The notes under the pieces: generated by a model
Seen by the model: the letters and a program-made list of their open reading frames with translations, nothing else
What the model was told of the DNA's origin: nothing
Databases searched by the model: none
Shown here: one piece after another, positions 55,883 to 64,000 of the stretch
How the letters are laid out: each line of letters begins with the position of its first letter
How positions within the stretch are numbered: the first letter of the stretch is position 1
Program-made: the position numbers and the translations under genes
NCBI GenBank assembly: GCA_030407085.1
Contig: CM059582.1
Span: 138,379,501-138,443,500, forward strand
DNA: 64,000 nucleotides
Reading direction: 5' to 3'
Origin: Trichopria drosophilae
Lineage: Eukaryota > Arthropoda > Insecta > Hymenoptera > Diapriidae

Positions 55883-56760
55883 CTACTCTGTATTTTCCTC
55901 GATGATTTCAATGCGTATGTTTTCCTGATTTCTCGGTTGCTCTCTATTAGCAGCATCTAATGTTCTATTCAAGAGAGATGTGTCCGGATACTTGATGTTT
56001 TGTTGATGCCGTGCATAACCCAGGAACCACAAAATACTAACATCATGGGCACAAGTACCTAATGTCCTAGCGCCTGATTGACATGTGCAGTAATAGCCAC
56101 TTATAGGTTCATAATTAACATCATTTATTTCTATATTATTGAAAGAAATAAAAATTTGATGTCTCGTAGCATTTCTAAATCTAGAGTGCAATCAGATTCG
56201 CAGAAAACCTGGCTCATTTAGATGTTCATCTAGTTGAAATTCATCTTCATTTTCTCTTAAAGTTTTGTCCTGGACATAAGATGGCGCAAGATTAACTTGG
56301 TATATACCAACTGTCAAATCCTTTAAATATTTAATATCAAGAATTGGGAAATCTGGAATATCTCGATGATTTAGACGTCTCCATTGTCCATTTCTCATCC
56401 GAAGATTATCCACCTCTACCCTTGCTTGAATTACATTTGGCATCTGTGACCTTTCCAATATTTGGTAGGCTAATTCTGCTGTTGCACCTTCCACGTGTAT
56501 CACAGGATGATATTTATTTAGAATCGCACCAGCAACGCGATAGAATTCGTTAAGGTTCTTCGCATGCTATAAATTCAGTGTTTTGTCGAAGAATTTGAAA
56601 ACAGAACGAAGGTGACCATTTCTATTTTCAACTATCCATCGATTCTTTGCAACAATCCGTGACGCATTAGCATCATCAGTGGAGAGTTGTGCTTGTCCGC
56701 GTTGAAGTAATGCAGGAATCTTATGTATTATACCAAGGCCTTGGAACGAGTTATTCGGTG
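55883..56760 (-). pseudogene. DDE_Tnp_4-type transposase with C-terminal SWIM finger
   Basis: Minus-strand reading from about 56690 gives AKNRWIVENRNGHLRSVFKFF, with the Glu of the family motif RWVVExxNxRLK, then a stop, AKNLNEFYRVAGAILNKYHP and (56503-56192) VEGATAELAYQILERSQMPN. After a stop near 56190 the last frame (56191-55883) gives YYCTCQSGARTLGTCAHDVS and WFLGYARHQ, a CxC...CxH SWIM-type zinc site. Harbinger/ISL2EU-like DDE_4 proteins with this tail are common in invertebrate genomes (from memory, not searched). The 56992-56777 minus frame may be a more N-terminal piece. The gene is broken by at least two stops. Confidence 0.7.
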
Positions 56761-57368
56761 TCGATGTCTATCTTTACTATGGGCGGCACCGAAGCGTAAG
56801 TAATATAAGACTTCCGCTATTAGATCTATGTGTTTCGTGTTTATAGAGTTTAAGTGAAAGGGACGAGTATTTTGTATTGCCGGTTGTCGTCACAATGTGA
56901 GCAGATTTTTGGGCTTGTCGGTTGGACAAGGCGGCTGTCATGTTTAGAATGCACCATCTATCTGCAAGTTGCGGAGAAGTAACAAAAGGCATCTATAATT
57001 TTTGTTAATTTGGCGATTTCTTCAGCTTCGTGCGTTAGCACCAGAATATTACACTTGGTTAGTTTAGAAAACATCATCAGCTGTAACTCGCCTCTTGGCA
57101 TATGTATTTGTAGCTATAAGTATGTATTATTGTAGAGATCATTAATTTTATATTTCCCTACAAAGGTGTTGATAATTTATTTATTTATTTATTATTAATA
57201 TACGGACCAAATGGTCCTTAACGCAGTAGGAAAGCAATTATGCTTATACATATATAGAAAATATAACATGTAAAAATTACAAAAATTACAATACAGACAA
57301 TAATAAAAAAGAAATCGTGATACAAATAGACGCACTCGTAAACCATGTACGAGCGTGGAACCATCTAA

Positions 57369-58095
57369 TCAATCGTAATATTTACAAACTAGACTAGACA
57401 CTCTATTTTTAAAAGAACCTACTGTAGGGAGCGTTCGTGTGGATGCATCGAGTTTATTCCATTCCCGTTTTAGGCGCGGGATGGGATGGTAAAAAACGTA
57501 GTTCCTCTTGCAAGTCGATTCCATTAAGGCTCTTAAATCTCGGATTGGGTATTGTGTGAATCTTATTGGCAATAATTGTGATAAATGTGAGTGTAAATTC
57601 AAATTCAAGATCCGGTATACTAATAAGGAATCATGATAGCGGTGAAGTGAACTGACAGTGGGGAATTTGTACTTTAAGGAAATGGCATTTAAATTGTGGT
57701 CAAAAAGAGATATTGGATTACCGAATTCAAATGCTAGATATCTAAGAGCTCTACGCTGAACTCCTTCGAGATCCTCAATATCAGAGAGGGTATATGGAGA
57801 CCATATTGGAGCAGCGTATATAAAATATGGTAAAACCAATGTGCGTATAAGGTATGCTATTGCCAATGCGTCTTTGAAGTCTCTCTAGTGGTTCGTTGGA
57901 CAAAACCGAGCATTTTAGAGGCTTTGTTGCGTACAGTATGTAAATGGTCGTTAAAAGAAACATTTTCACACATAACCACTCCGAGATCTGAATGCTTGCC
58001 TTCTCTGGATATCTTCGCGTCCGATATGTTGTATTCAAATTCAAATTAGTTATCACGGCGGGAGAAGGTCTAAAGTGTATCCTTTGGAAGAATGA
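57369..58095 (-). pseudogene. LINE reverse transcriptase C-terminal part
   Basis: Frames give SDLGV..., FNDHLHTVRNKASKMLGFVQ and then LIRTLVLPYFIYAAPIWSPY, EDLEGVQRRALRYLAFE, ending with REWNKLDASTRTLPTVGSFK and a stop at 57369. These are the thumb and connection segments. The catalytic part is absent. Confidence 0.85.
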
Positions 58096-58159
58096 ACGGG
58101 AAAATAAGAAAATGCATCCAAAAGTGAAAATATCTCGGCACAAATATGTGCGGCACTCT

Positions 58160-58687
58160 TTATATTAGGAGGAACATATCCCGTAGTTGTAAAACCCGAT
58201 CGGTTATTGTTCCAAATAACATTCGGAAATTAACATCACCGCAGACAACCCATTCCCTACTACTAAATTTTAATGAAATATTTTCGATCAGATTCGCAAA
58301 TTGAGTGTAATCTTCAATGGGTGGTGCAGATGGAGAAAAATAGGATGCGGAAACAATTAATTTACCGAATTTTGTGGAAACACTTACGCATAAAAATTCG
58401 GAATTTATCGAAGTAGATGAGGATAAAATTGAGCAGGCAATATGTAATTTCACTGCTATTAAAACTCCGCCTCCTCGTTGATGCATAGATGATCATCTGT
58501 CAGATCGGAATATGAAGTATCCTTCAAGGCCTATTTCAGAGTCCGTAATATCGTGTTGGAGCCAGGTTTCAGAAATTAAGATGATATCCGGCGATGGTTC
58601 GATTAGGTGCACATTTTTCTGAATATCGGTCAACTTGGTGCGTATTCTTCTAGCATTTTGGTAGTATATGATGAGCCCATCTTTCAC
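58160..58687 (-). pseudogene. LINE endonuclease
   Basis: The frame 58687-58493 gives IIYYQNARRIRTKL (first motif) and ILISETWLQHDI (catalytic Glu). The frame 58486-58160 gives GGGVLIAVK, KLIVSASYFSPSAPP and WVVCGDVNFR, where the usual GDFN is GDVN. The SDH end is missing. One stop separates the two frames. Confidence 0.87.
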
Positions 58688-58703
58688 GTTCGTCGCAGAA
58701 ACA

Positions 58704-59423
58704 TTAAAAATTCCGTGAAAAAGTCAAAAGGTTTTCGGCTGAATTTATAGTTGTTTCATTTCCATTTGAAGATCGCAAAATAAATGCAGATCCTCGACGT
58801 AGTAGCTTGAGACCATGTCGTTTTGCGAGCTCCTGCGTATCTCGTAGAAGCTTGCATCGATCCCGTGGCAAGTACTCATTAACAAAGATCTCTCCAGACG
58901 ATCTTCCCGGAAAAACTATAGCCACATTTAAGGTTTTTATATTTCGACTAGCTTGCAAAAATACGTTCCTCCTGTTTGAATCGAAAGATTGGACAATCGC
59001 GAAGTCAAAGGCAGCGATCGATGTTCCGTTGAGGGGACCCCGTGGAGATCCTCGGCCGCCCATCTCTCAAGACCCCGCTTGCGCGGGGCTATAAGTACCG
59101 TTTGCAGCTGCAGCCACTTGTCTCGGGTCCCTCGGGGCTGACCACATGCCCGGCACTTTCCAACAGACTCCCTGAGGTTGTATCAAGCAGTCCGAGGGAG
59201 GGGCAGGCTCACCGCTTCCGCAAAAGGGGCCCGCAATCCTGTAGGGCTGTAGATCTTTAATGGATTTTTCAAAACCTTTAAATTTCTTGAGGAGGATTTC
59301 TTGATAAGAAGCATCACAGGGACACGAGCTATCTTCTTCGTAACGCCGTTTCTTTGTAGAAGACCTTTTAGACGGTCTTTCCGTGCGTTTAGGTGCATTC
59401 GGAAACAAAATTGTATTTGCCAA
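58704..59423 (-). pseudogene. LINE ORF1
   Basis: The frame 59423-59067 is basic and Lys/Ser-rich (ERPSKRSSTKKRRYEE). The next frame, 59063-58704, gives VAIVFPGRSSGEIFVNEYLP and LLRDTQELAKRHGLKLLRRG, matching the conserved C-terminal segment of LINE ORF1 proteins that precedes the endonuclease. A frame change near 59065 joins them. Confidence 0.75.
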
Positions 59424-59992
59424 GTTTACTTTTTCTTCAACAGGTTACAAAATTCCACAGCAATCAAAACCACCGGAAGTTGTACGATTTTTGGAATGAA
59501 TACAATCCGTGTGTGCTGCATGATATACTGATGCAAAATTCGTTGACAAGGGGTTCAGTCAAAGAATATGCATATTACGAGAACCTCCTCTTGAATCAAT
59601 TTTTTGGCGAATGGAACATGGTGAAAGTGCAGTGAAATCAGAGATTTATCGTACTTCAGAGTTCAAATTGGGCAGTGCGAAAATTGTCGAAAACCGACGA
59701 CAGTAAACATAAACACAATGTACACGTGGCACACAAGATGATCTATTTTTTTTTCTGCAACTACAGAGACGAACTGACACACTAGAAAGTAACTGTACAC
59801 TTTAAAATAAATAAATTTTAAAAATCTAATACTTGTCAAACGATAAAATAAATTAAAAAGTGAGTCAGTAAACAGATAAAAGAACAGGAGAGACTTAAAA
59901 CGTGAACGTTCGGTTCGAATTTATACAACGTACATATATATAAATATAATACAACGTAAAGTAAATAATAATGATAATAATAATAATACTAC
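59424..59992. other. AT-rich DNA, no gene assigned
   Basis: An 80-codon plus frame (59393-59635) is present, with no recognised domain. An (ATA/ATG)n tract lies at 59968-59990 just before the SINE. Confidence 0.45.
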
Positions 59993-60178
59993 CGGCTTCG
60001 TAGCTCAGGCGGTAGCGTACTGGATTACGAAGTCGCAGGTCGTGAGTTCGATCCCCGATCTGGCAGTTTTTCGGAATTGTTTACAAGCAGCAGTTCGCGA
60101 TATGTAAGACGAACCATGCTGTCTGTTTAACATTTTTCGAGGTGCTGTCAGACGGGAATCGACTCATGACACACATCA
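59993..60178 (+). mobile_element. tRNA-Met-like SINE, copy 2
   Basis: Head CGGCTTCGTAGCTCAGGCGG (box A), box B GTGAGTTCGATCCCCG, body with GTAAGACGAACCATGCTGTC. It aligns end to end with 43327-43135 of the other strand. It ends near CGACTCATGAC, immediately before R4-like LINE sequence. Confidence 0.88.
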
Positions 60179-60182
60179 CCCA

Positions 60183-61770
60183 TCTTTTCTATATGGACGA
60201 TCTTAAATTATACGATGAAGCGAAGATCAATTACATCGATCTCTGAACATCGCCCTCACATACTCGAGAGATATCGGCATGGAATTCGGATTGGACAAGT
60301 GTGCAGTCGTTCATTTGCACAGAGGAAGGTCAGGCTCCCATAACAACGATATGGAGCTCGTCAACGGAAATGTCATCCGCCACCTTAGCGCCGAAGAAGC
60401 CTACACATACCTGGGCGTACCTCAAAGGCATGTCCAGGATGTGCAGGCTGCTAAAACCACCATCATTAAGAAATACCGGCGCATTCTCCGTCAGATCTGG
60501 TCATCAGAATTGACCGGGAGAAATAAGGTGGCAGCCACGAATATGTTGGCCGTATCACCAGTGCTCTATTCTTTTGGAGCACTCAAGTGGAACGTTGACG
60601 AGCTGAGGGATCTTGACCGAAGCACACGGAAGATGATTTGTATGCAACGCAGTTTGCATCCAAGATCTTCCGTGGAACGACTGTATTTGCCCCGAAATAT
60701 GGGAGGTCGTGGCCTTTTAAGCCTGGAGTGTATGCATGACCGATTCGTCCTCGAAACAGCTTGCGACGTGATTAATCGAACGGAGGATCCCCTGATGATG
60801 CTAGTACATCAGCATGAAATTCAGGGGGATGGGGCGTTTTTGTACAACGCGGCGGGACGAGCGGCGCGAAACCTCGGTCTGGTTTTCAACGTGGGACGTA
60901 GTGGTGCACAGGAGGCTGAATCAGTCATCAATCTGTGCCCAGTGCGTCTCAGAGCAAACATACGGAAGGAACAACTCCGTATGTTGGAGGGAAGGCATTT
61001 CGACAAGCCGTTGCAAGGACAATTCTTTCGAAATGTCCAACAACTTGGCTTGTCGGCAGAGATGACCTTCTCCTTCTTAAGATCAGCCGGCTTGAAATCC
61101 GAGACCGAGGGTTTTATCTTCGCATGCCAGGATGGGGTCATCAATACCTTAGCGTATCGCCAGAACATCTTACACCAGGCGGTACAGAGTACGCTTTGTA
61201 GACTGTGTAGATGTCATGCTGAGACGCTAATGCATCTTTTGGCAGCATGCCCAATATATGCAGTTTCAGCATACATCGAACGTCACAATGCGGCTCTTTG
61301 AGTGATGTATTACCACCTTCGCAGCACTTATAGTATTGATGCAACCCCAGTTTTGCCGTACGTCCCCACTGATATTGAATCCGTATTCGGAAATGCGTCG
61401 TGCCGAATATACTGGATATACTCATTTCCGATGAGCAGGCAAATGTCAGCCTGACATCGTTCTTGTTGACTTCGACGACAAATCCGTCTTCGTCATCGAG
61501 TTCTCTGCACCAGCAGAGACAAACATCGTCAGCAAAGAGGACGAAAAACGGATGAAATATCAGATTCGCAAGCTGTATCGAAGATTGAAAATCAAGCTCG
61601 TCGTGCTAATAATTGGAGTGGTGGGAGGAATAAGACGAACTTTCCTCGAAAACATCAAAAGTATTCCGGCCTTCCAAAAACATGCAAATTCCATCGTAGG
61701 CCGAATGTAGGAAGCAGTGCTGCTGGGATCTCTCCGTCTGCTGAGATCAAATGAGATCTTGCAACCACTA
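60183..61770 (+). pseudogene. R4/Dong-like LINE: RT motif C to restriction-like endonuclease
   Basis: Begins with LFYMDDLKLYDEA (catalytic YMDD) at about 60190. After a stop the long frame 60279-61301 gives IGMEFGLDKCAVVHL-type sequence, AYTYLGVPQ, LYLPRNMGGRGLLSLECMHD and the CCHC finger CRLCRCHAETLMHLLAACPI. Beyond the stop at 61299, 61448-61711 gives PDIVLVDFDDKSVFVIEFSA, the PD-(D/E)xK core of the restriction-like endonuclease used by R2/R4-group LINEs, then KEDEKRMKYQIRKLYRRLKI. The 5' three quarters of the element are absent. Frame changes lie near 60240 and 61300-61440. R4/Dong is favoured over R2 by the overall sequence; not searched. Confidence 0.85.
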
Positions 61771-62533
61771 ACCCGCTGGTAGAGGGAGTGGTAGCAGTTA
61801 CCATCGACATGGCCAGGTACAGTCTGCTGCGTTAGGGATAGATATCGGAACCACTTATCTGCTGCAGACTGTACAAGTGGATTATGGAGAGCCCATCTAT
61901 AACCTTCCTCATGGTTTGGCGCGTGGTTACAGTGAAATTTCATGCTGATCTGGTAGAGAATTGAGCAACAAATTTCTCACTTTTCGGACAGATTGAGCGA
62001 ATTAAGAAACCAATGTTGTTGTTTAAGTTGTGACGAGACCCGTCACAGATCGACACGCTACCCCTCCAGGAGGAGGGTCGGGTCGTACCGGAGCGCCCCC
62101 CCCCCCCGGTCACCCCCACTGGTCGTGCCGCAGTGCGCCTCTAGAAATCCCGAGGAACGGGCCTCGGCCACTGCTGCCGACTTCTCTCTCTCTCTCTCGC
62201 TCTCTCTCAGACTATTGGTTGAGAGATCATATTGGTTGGTTTATGTACAATTCTAATGTTTTTTTGTTGAAAATATGTTTGATTCCCTCTGAAATATTTT
62301 TTACATATGGTATGCTAACTGTGCTTATAATTTTTTTGTTGTTGTTAACCACTTCACTGGTTATATTATATGTGTACAAAAAAGTGCCACGGCTGGTGAT
62401 TTATCATATATAATAACTTCCACAGTTTTCAATTAATTTATATGAAATTTGGTATGCTATAGGTTTTTAAGTCACTGAATACGAATCTAATTTCACATTT
62501 TCAAAAATCAATATAGCGGATTCAATATGGTGG
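61771..62533. other. Mixed DNA with GC-rich patch and (TC)n
   Basis: Possible 3' UTR of the R4-like LINE, then a GC-rich patch (62025-62165) opening with the hairpin TGTGACG-AGACC-CGTCACA, a form seen at LTR starts, and a (TC)n tract (62181-62208). A TCACTGAATACGAATCT/TAGCGGATTCAATATGG module lies at 62470-62533. No gene seen. Confidence 0.45.
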
Positions 62534-63043
62534 CTACAAGTTATACGGTTTTGAAGCCAATCTTTTTTGGCTACCAGTGAAGCGGTTAATGATTTTGTAA
62601 GAGTTATAAAAATGGTGTAATCTTTTTCTGATGCTTTCTTCTATGGTGTATGTAGGATAATTATTATCTCGTAACATTCCTTTAACTATTTTCAAATTCT
62701 TTTTTCTAAATTTAATGCGGCTAAGTTGTATCGCTTTATCAATTAAGCTATACGCTGCTCCAATTTTATAATATAAAGGATGATTGGAGTTGAAGTTAAG
62801 GTATCTACCAGAAACTGTTTTTTTTTTGTGATACCAATTAGTAACGAGTGTACTATTTTCATTAATGATTAGTGCGTCTAACAAATTCAGTTTATTATTC
62901 ATTTTTTTTCCATTGTGAAAGTAATTTTATCGTGAAAACCTTTAATTTTGCTAAGTCTATTAAATTTATTTAAAATAGTATCGATATAATCTTTTGAAAC
63001 AGAAGTGTAAATGTTTTCTACATATCTATGATAAAACGGTAGT
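62534..63043 (-). pseudogene. Penelope-like element reverse transcriptase fragment
   Basis: From 63045 downward the minus strand reads KLPFYHRYVENIYTSVSKDY, where Penelope-like enzymes have RYVDD, so the catalytic pair has become Glu-Asn. After a shift near 62902 the next frame gives LDALIINEN, VTNWYHKKKTVSGRYLNFNS and HPLYYKIGAAYSLIDKAI, then NLKIVKGMLRDNNYPTY, the conserved post-catalytic segment of Penelope reverse transcriptases. The upstream part is cut by an insertion at TTAA 63044-63047; the GIY-YIG endonuclease is not seen. Inactive. Confidence 0.85.
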
Positions 63044-63047
63044 TTAA

Positions 63048-64000
63048 CCCTTTAACGTCGAGAAGTCCTGAAATTCTACTTCAACTTCTTAAGTATATAA
63101 ATTGTACGAATAATTTTTTGTTTTTTTCTAAACTAACGTATCTAGACGTTTCAGAGGTCGCTCTTCTCGATTATCGGGTTTAGAACAATTAAAAATAAGT
63201 CTTTTCACTAGATTTTTAATGTTTTTTGTAAAAATATCGTTTTTTTACGATATTTTTCCTCAATGAATCCAAATTTTTTAAAAATTCTGCGCTTCCACCG
63301 GCTTCTAATGCACGTAATCGGTGGACCCGATAGTTGTACTAAAGAGTTGTGGAGGAAAACAATTTTTTTTAAAGCTTGGCGCAAAATTTTCAAAAATTCA
63401 AAAAATCGAAATTTTGAAACGCCAATTTGAAAAAATTTGAGAGTATTCCTTAACTAAGTAATTATGTTCACTAACTAAGTGAAATATGTTCAATACATAC
63501 AGTCTTTGGAGGAAAAGAATTATTAAACTTTTCTAGATAATAATAGGTGCAAAGTGAGAACGAGGAAATATTGTATCAAGTGTTCTTTATATTTTTGTGA
63601 GACTTGCATAAAGCAGCAAACAAATTAATAATCTTGCTAACGATCAGTCTTGAAATCCAGAAAAGTTTAATAATTTTTTTCCTTCAAAACTATAGACTTT
63701 AGAGAAAAATTTTTTAGAAAATATTTGACTTAGAATTAGTTAAAAAATACTCTCAACTTTTTTCAAACTTTTTAAATGACGTTTCAAAATTTCGATTTTT
63801 TGAATTTTTGAAAAATCAAGAATTGCATCAAAACATTCTAACAAAATTTGAGGGTATTCCTTGGCCAATTCTAAGACATTTTTGTTCTAAGAAAAATTTC
63901 TCTAAAGTCTATAGTTTCCGAGATAAAAATTTGTCACGATTAAAAAAAAATTGTCATTGATGCCGCCCTTTTGGATGCGCCAAGCTTTAAAAAAAATTGT
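63048..64000 (+). mobile_element. piggyBac-type element, copy 4, left part
   Basis: TTAA (63044-63047) followed by CCCTTTAACGTCGAGAAG has the form of a piggyBac end, interrupting the Penelope-like gene. Inside, a piggyBac C-terminal cysteine finger (63527-63628) is bracketed by inverted segments: AAAAATTCAAAAAATCGAAA at 63390 and its complement near 63800, plus AAAAGTTTAATAATT-type sequence at 63530 and 63660. The right end is outside the window. Confidence 0.55.
63527..63628 (+). pseudogene. piggyBac transposase C-terminal cysteine finger, short fragment
   Basis: The open stretch ends at TAA 63626 and reads NRCKVRTRKYCIKCSLYFCE then TCIKQQTN. The spacing C-x7-C-x2-C-x5-C-x2-C and the flanking residues match the C-termini of copies 1 (CGKRTRELCIQC...YYCDTC) and 3 (CKLRTTRYCLDC...YYCINC). 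No catalytic domain is present upstream, so the rest has been deleted. Too short to appear among ordinary gene predictions. Confidence 0.75.

Larger units (their letters stand above)
57177..59423 (-). mobile_element. APE-type LINE, minus strand, RT core deleted
   Basis: Order on the minus strand: ORF1 (59423-58704), endonuclease (58687-58160), reverse transcriptase C-terminal part (58095-57369) and a (TAAA)n tail at 57177-57205, seen as TTATTTATTTATTTATT on the plus strand. The reverse transcriptase motifs A-C are missing near 58100-58155. A Jockey/CR1-like clade is suggested by the layout only. Confidence 0.82.

Noticed and set aside
62020..62060. Possible second hammerhead near GACGAGACCCGTCAC
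   Set aside because: The CUGANGA and GAAA core elements are missing.

Overview
The window looks like intergenic or heterochromatic DNA from an insect. It is AT-rich, has no intact host gene that I can recognise, and consists almost wholly of nested, decayed transposable elements: mariner, piggyBac, Transib-like, R1-clade and R4-like LINEs, Ty3/gypsy, Penelope-like, tRNA-derived SINEs and several fold-back or MITE-like repeats. The family mix points to an insect. A hymenopteran would fit, but that is only an impression. The only non-transposon coding signals are one possible spliced exon (7575-7664) and a decayed coding stretch of an uncharacterised arthropod family (8087-8718).

Layout. 1-2844: AT-rich DNA. 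2845-5400: fold-back mariner element. 6700-7450: dispersed repeat, repeated inverted at 33690-34440. 8764-9792: TA-flanked mariner-type non-autonomous element. 9713-10091 and 16462-16840: matched 379-bp inverted copies enclosing piggyBac copy 1 (11456-15511). 16925-18813: 1.9-kb near-perfect hairpin element. 19775-30182: LINE split by a Transib-like element (21320-25416, RSS-heptamer-like ends, CGGCG target) and by a block of tandem repeats and MITEs. 30187-33277: piggyBac copy 2 with exact TTAA ends and a tRNA-derived SINE inside one arm. 34500-34880: GC-rich island with two perfect arrays of heat-shock elements. 36014-42443: piggyBac copy 3 with exact TTAA ends, inserted in a 42-bp minisatellite and itself carrying a 2.4-kb gypsy remnant with AAGA target duplication. 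43489-44213: TG...CA element (solo-LTR-like) with TACAT target duplication. 46345-53040: R1-clade LINE on the minus strand, interrupted by a 2.5-kb TIR element and a 2.3-kb repeat-rich block. 53271-55740: plus-strand R1-clade copy ending in an (AC)n/(ACGC)n tract. 55883-56760: DDE_Tnp_4 transposase with SWIM tail. 57177-59423: a third LINE. 59993-61770: tRNA-Met-like SINE abutting an R4/Dong-like LINE. 62534-63043: Penelope-like reverse transcriptase, hit at a TTAA by a fourth piggyBac-type element.

Highlights. (1) The 725-bp LTR-like element at 43489-44213 contains a complete type III hammerhead ribozyme (43936-44006): every core residue is present and all three stems pair. About 235 nt upstream is a TATA + initiator + DPE promoter. 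This looks like an insect retrozyme-like or ribozyme-bearing LTR element. (2) The GC island at 34500-34880 carries five and four alternating perfect heat-shock units with no visible gene. (3) All three larger piggyBac copies carry the same family of about 120-132 bp subterminal modules, which also recur across the window. (4) The Transib-like element has termini matching the V(D)J heptamer and interrupts an endonuclease codon precisely.

How the parts work together: nothing here forms a pathway. The transposase and reverse-transcriptase genes are all broken. The biology is a layered record of insertions whose order can be read: gypsy after piggyBac 3, SINE after piggyBac 2, Transib after LINE, piggyBac 4 after Penelope. 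All calls come from reading the sequence and supplied translations; no database search was run.
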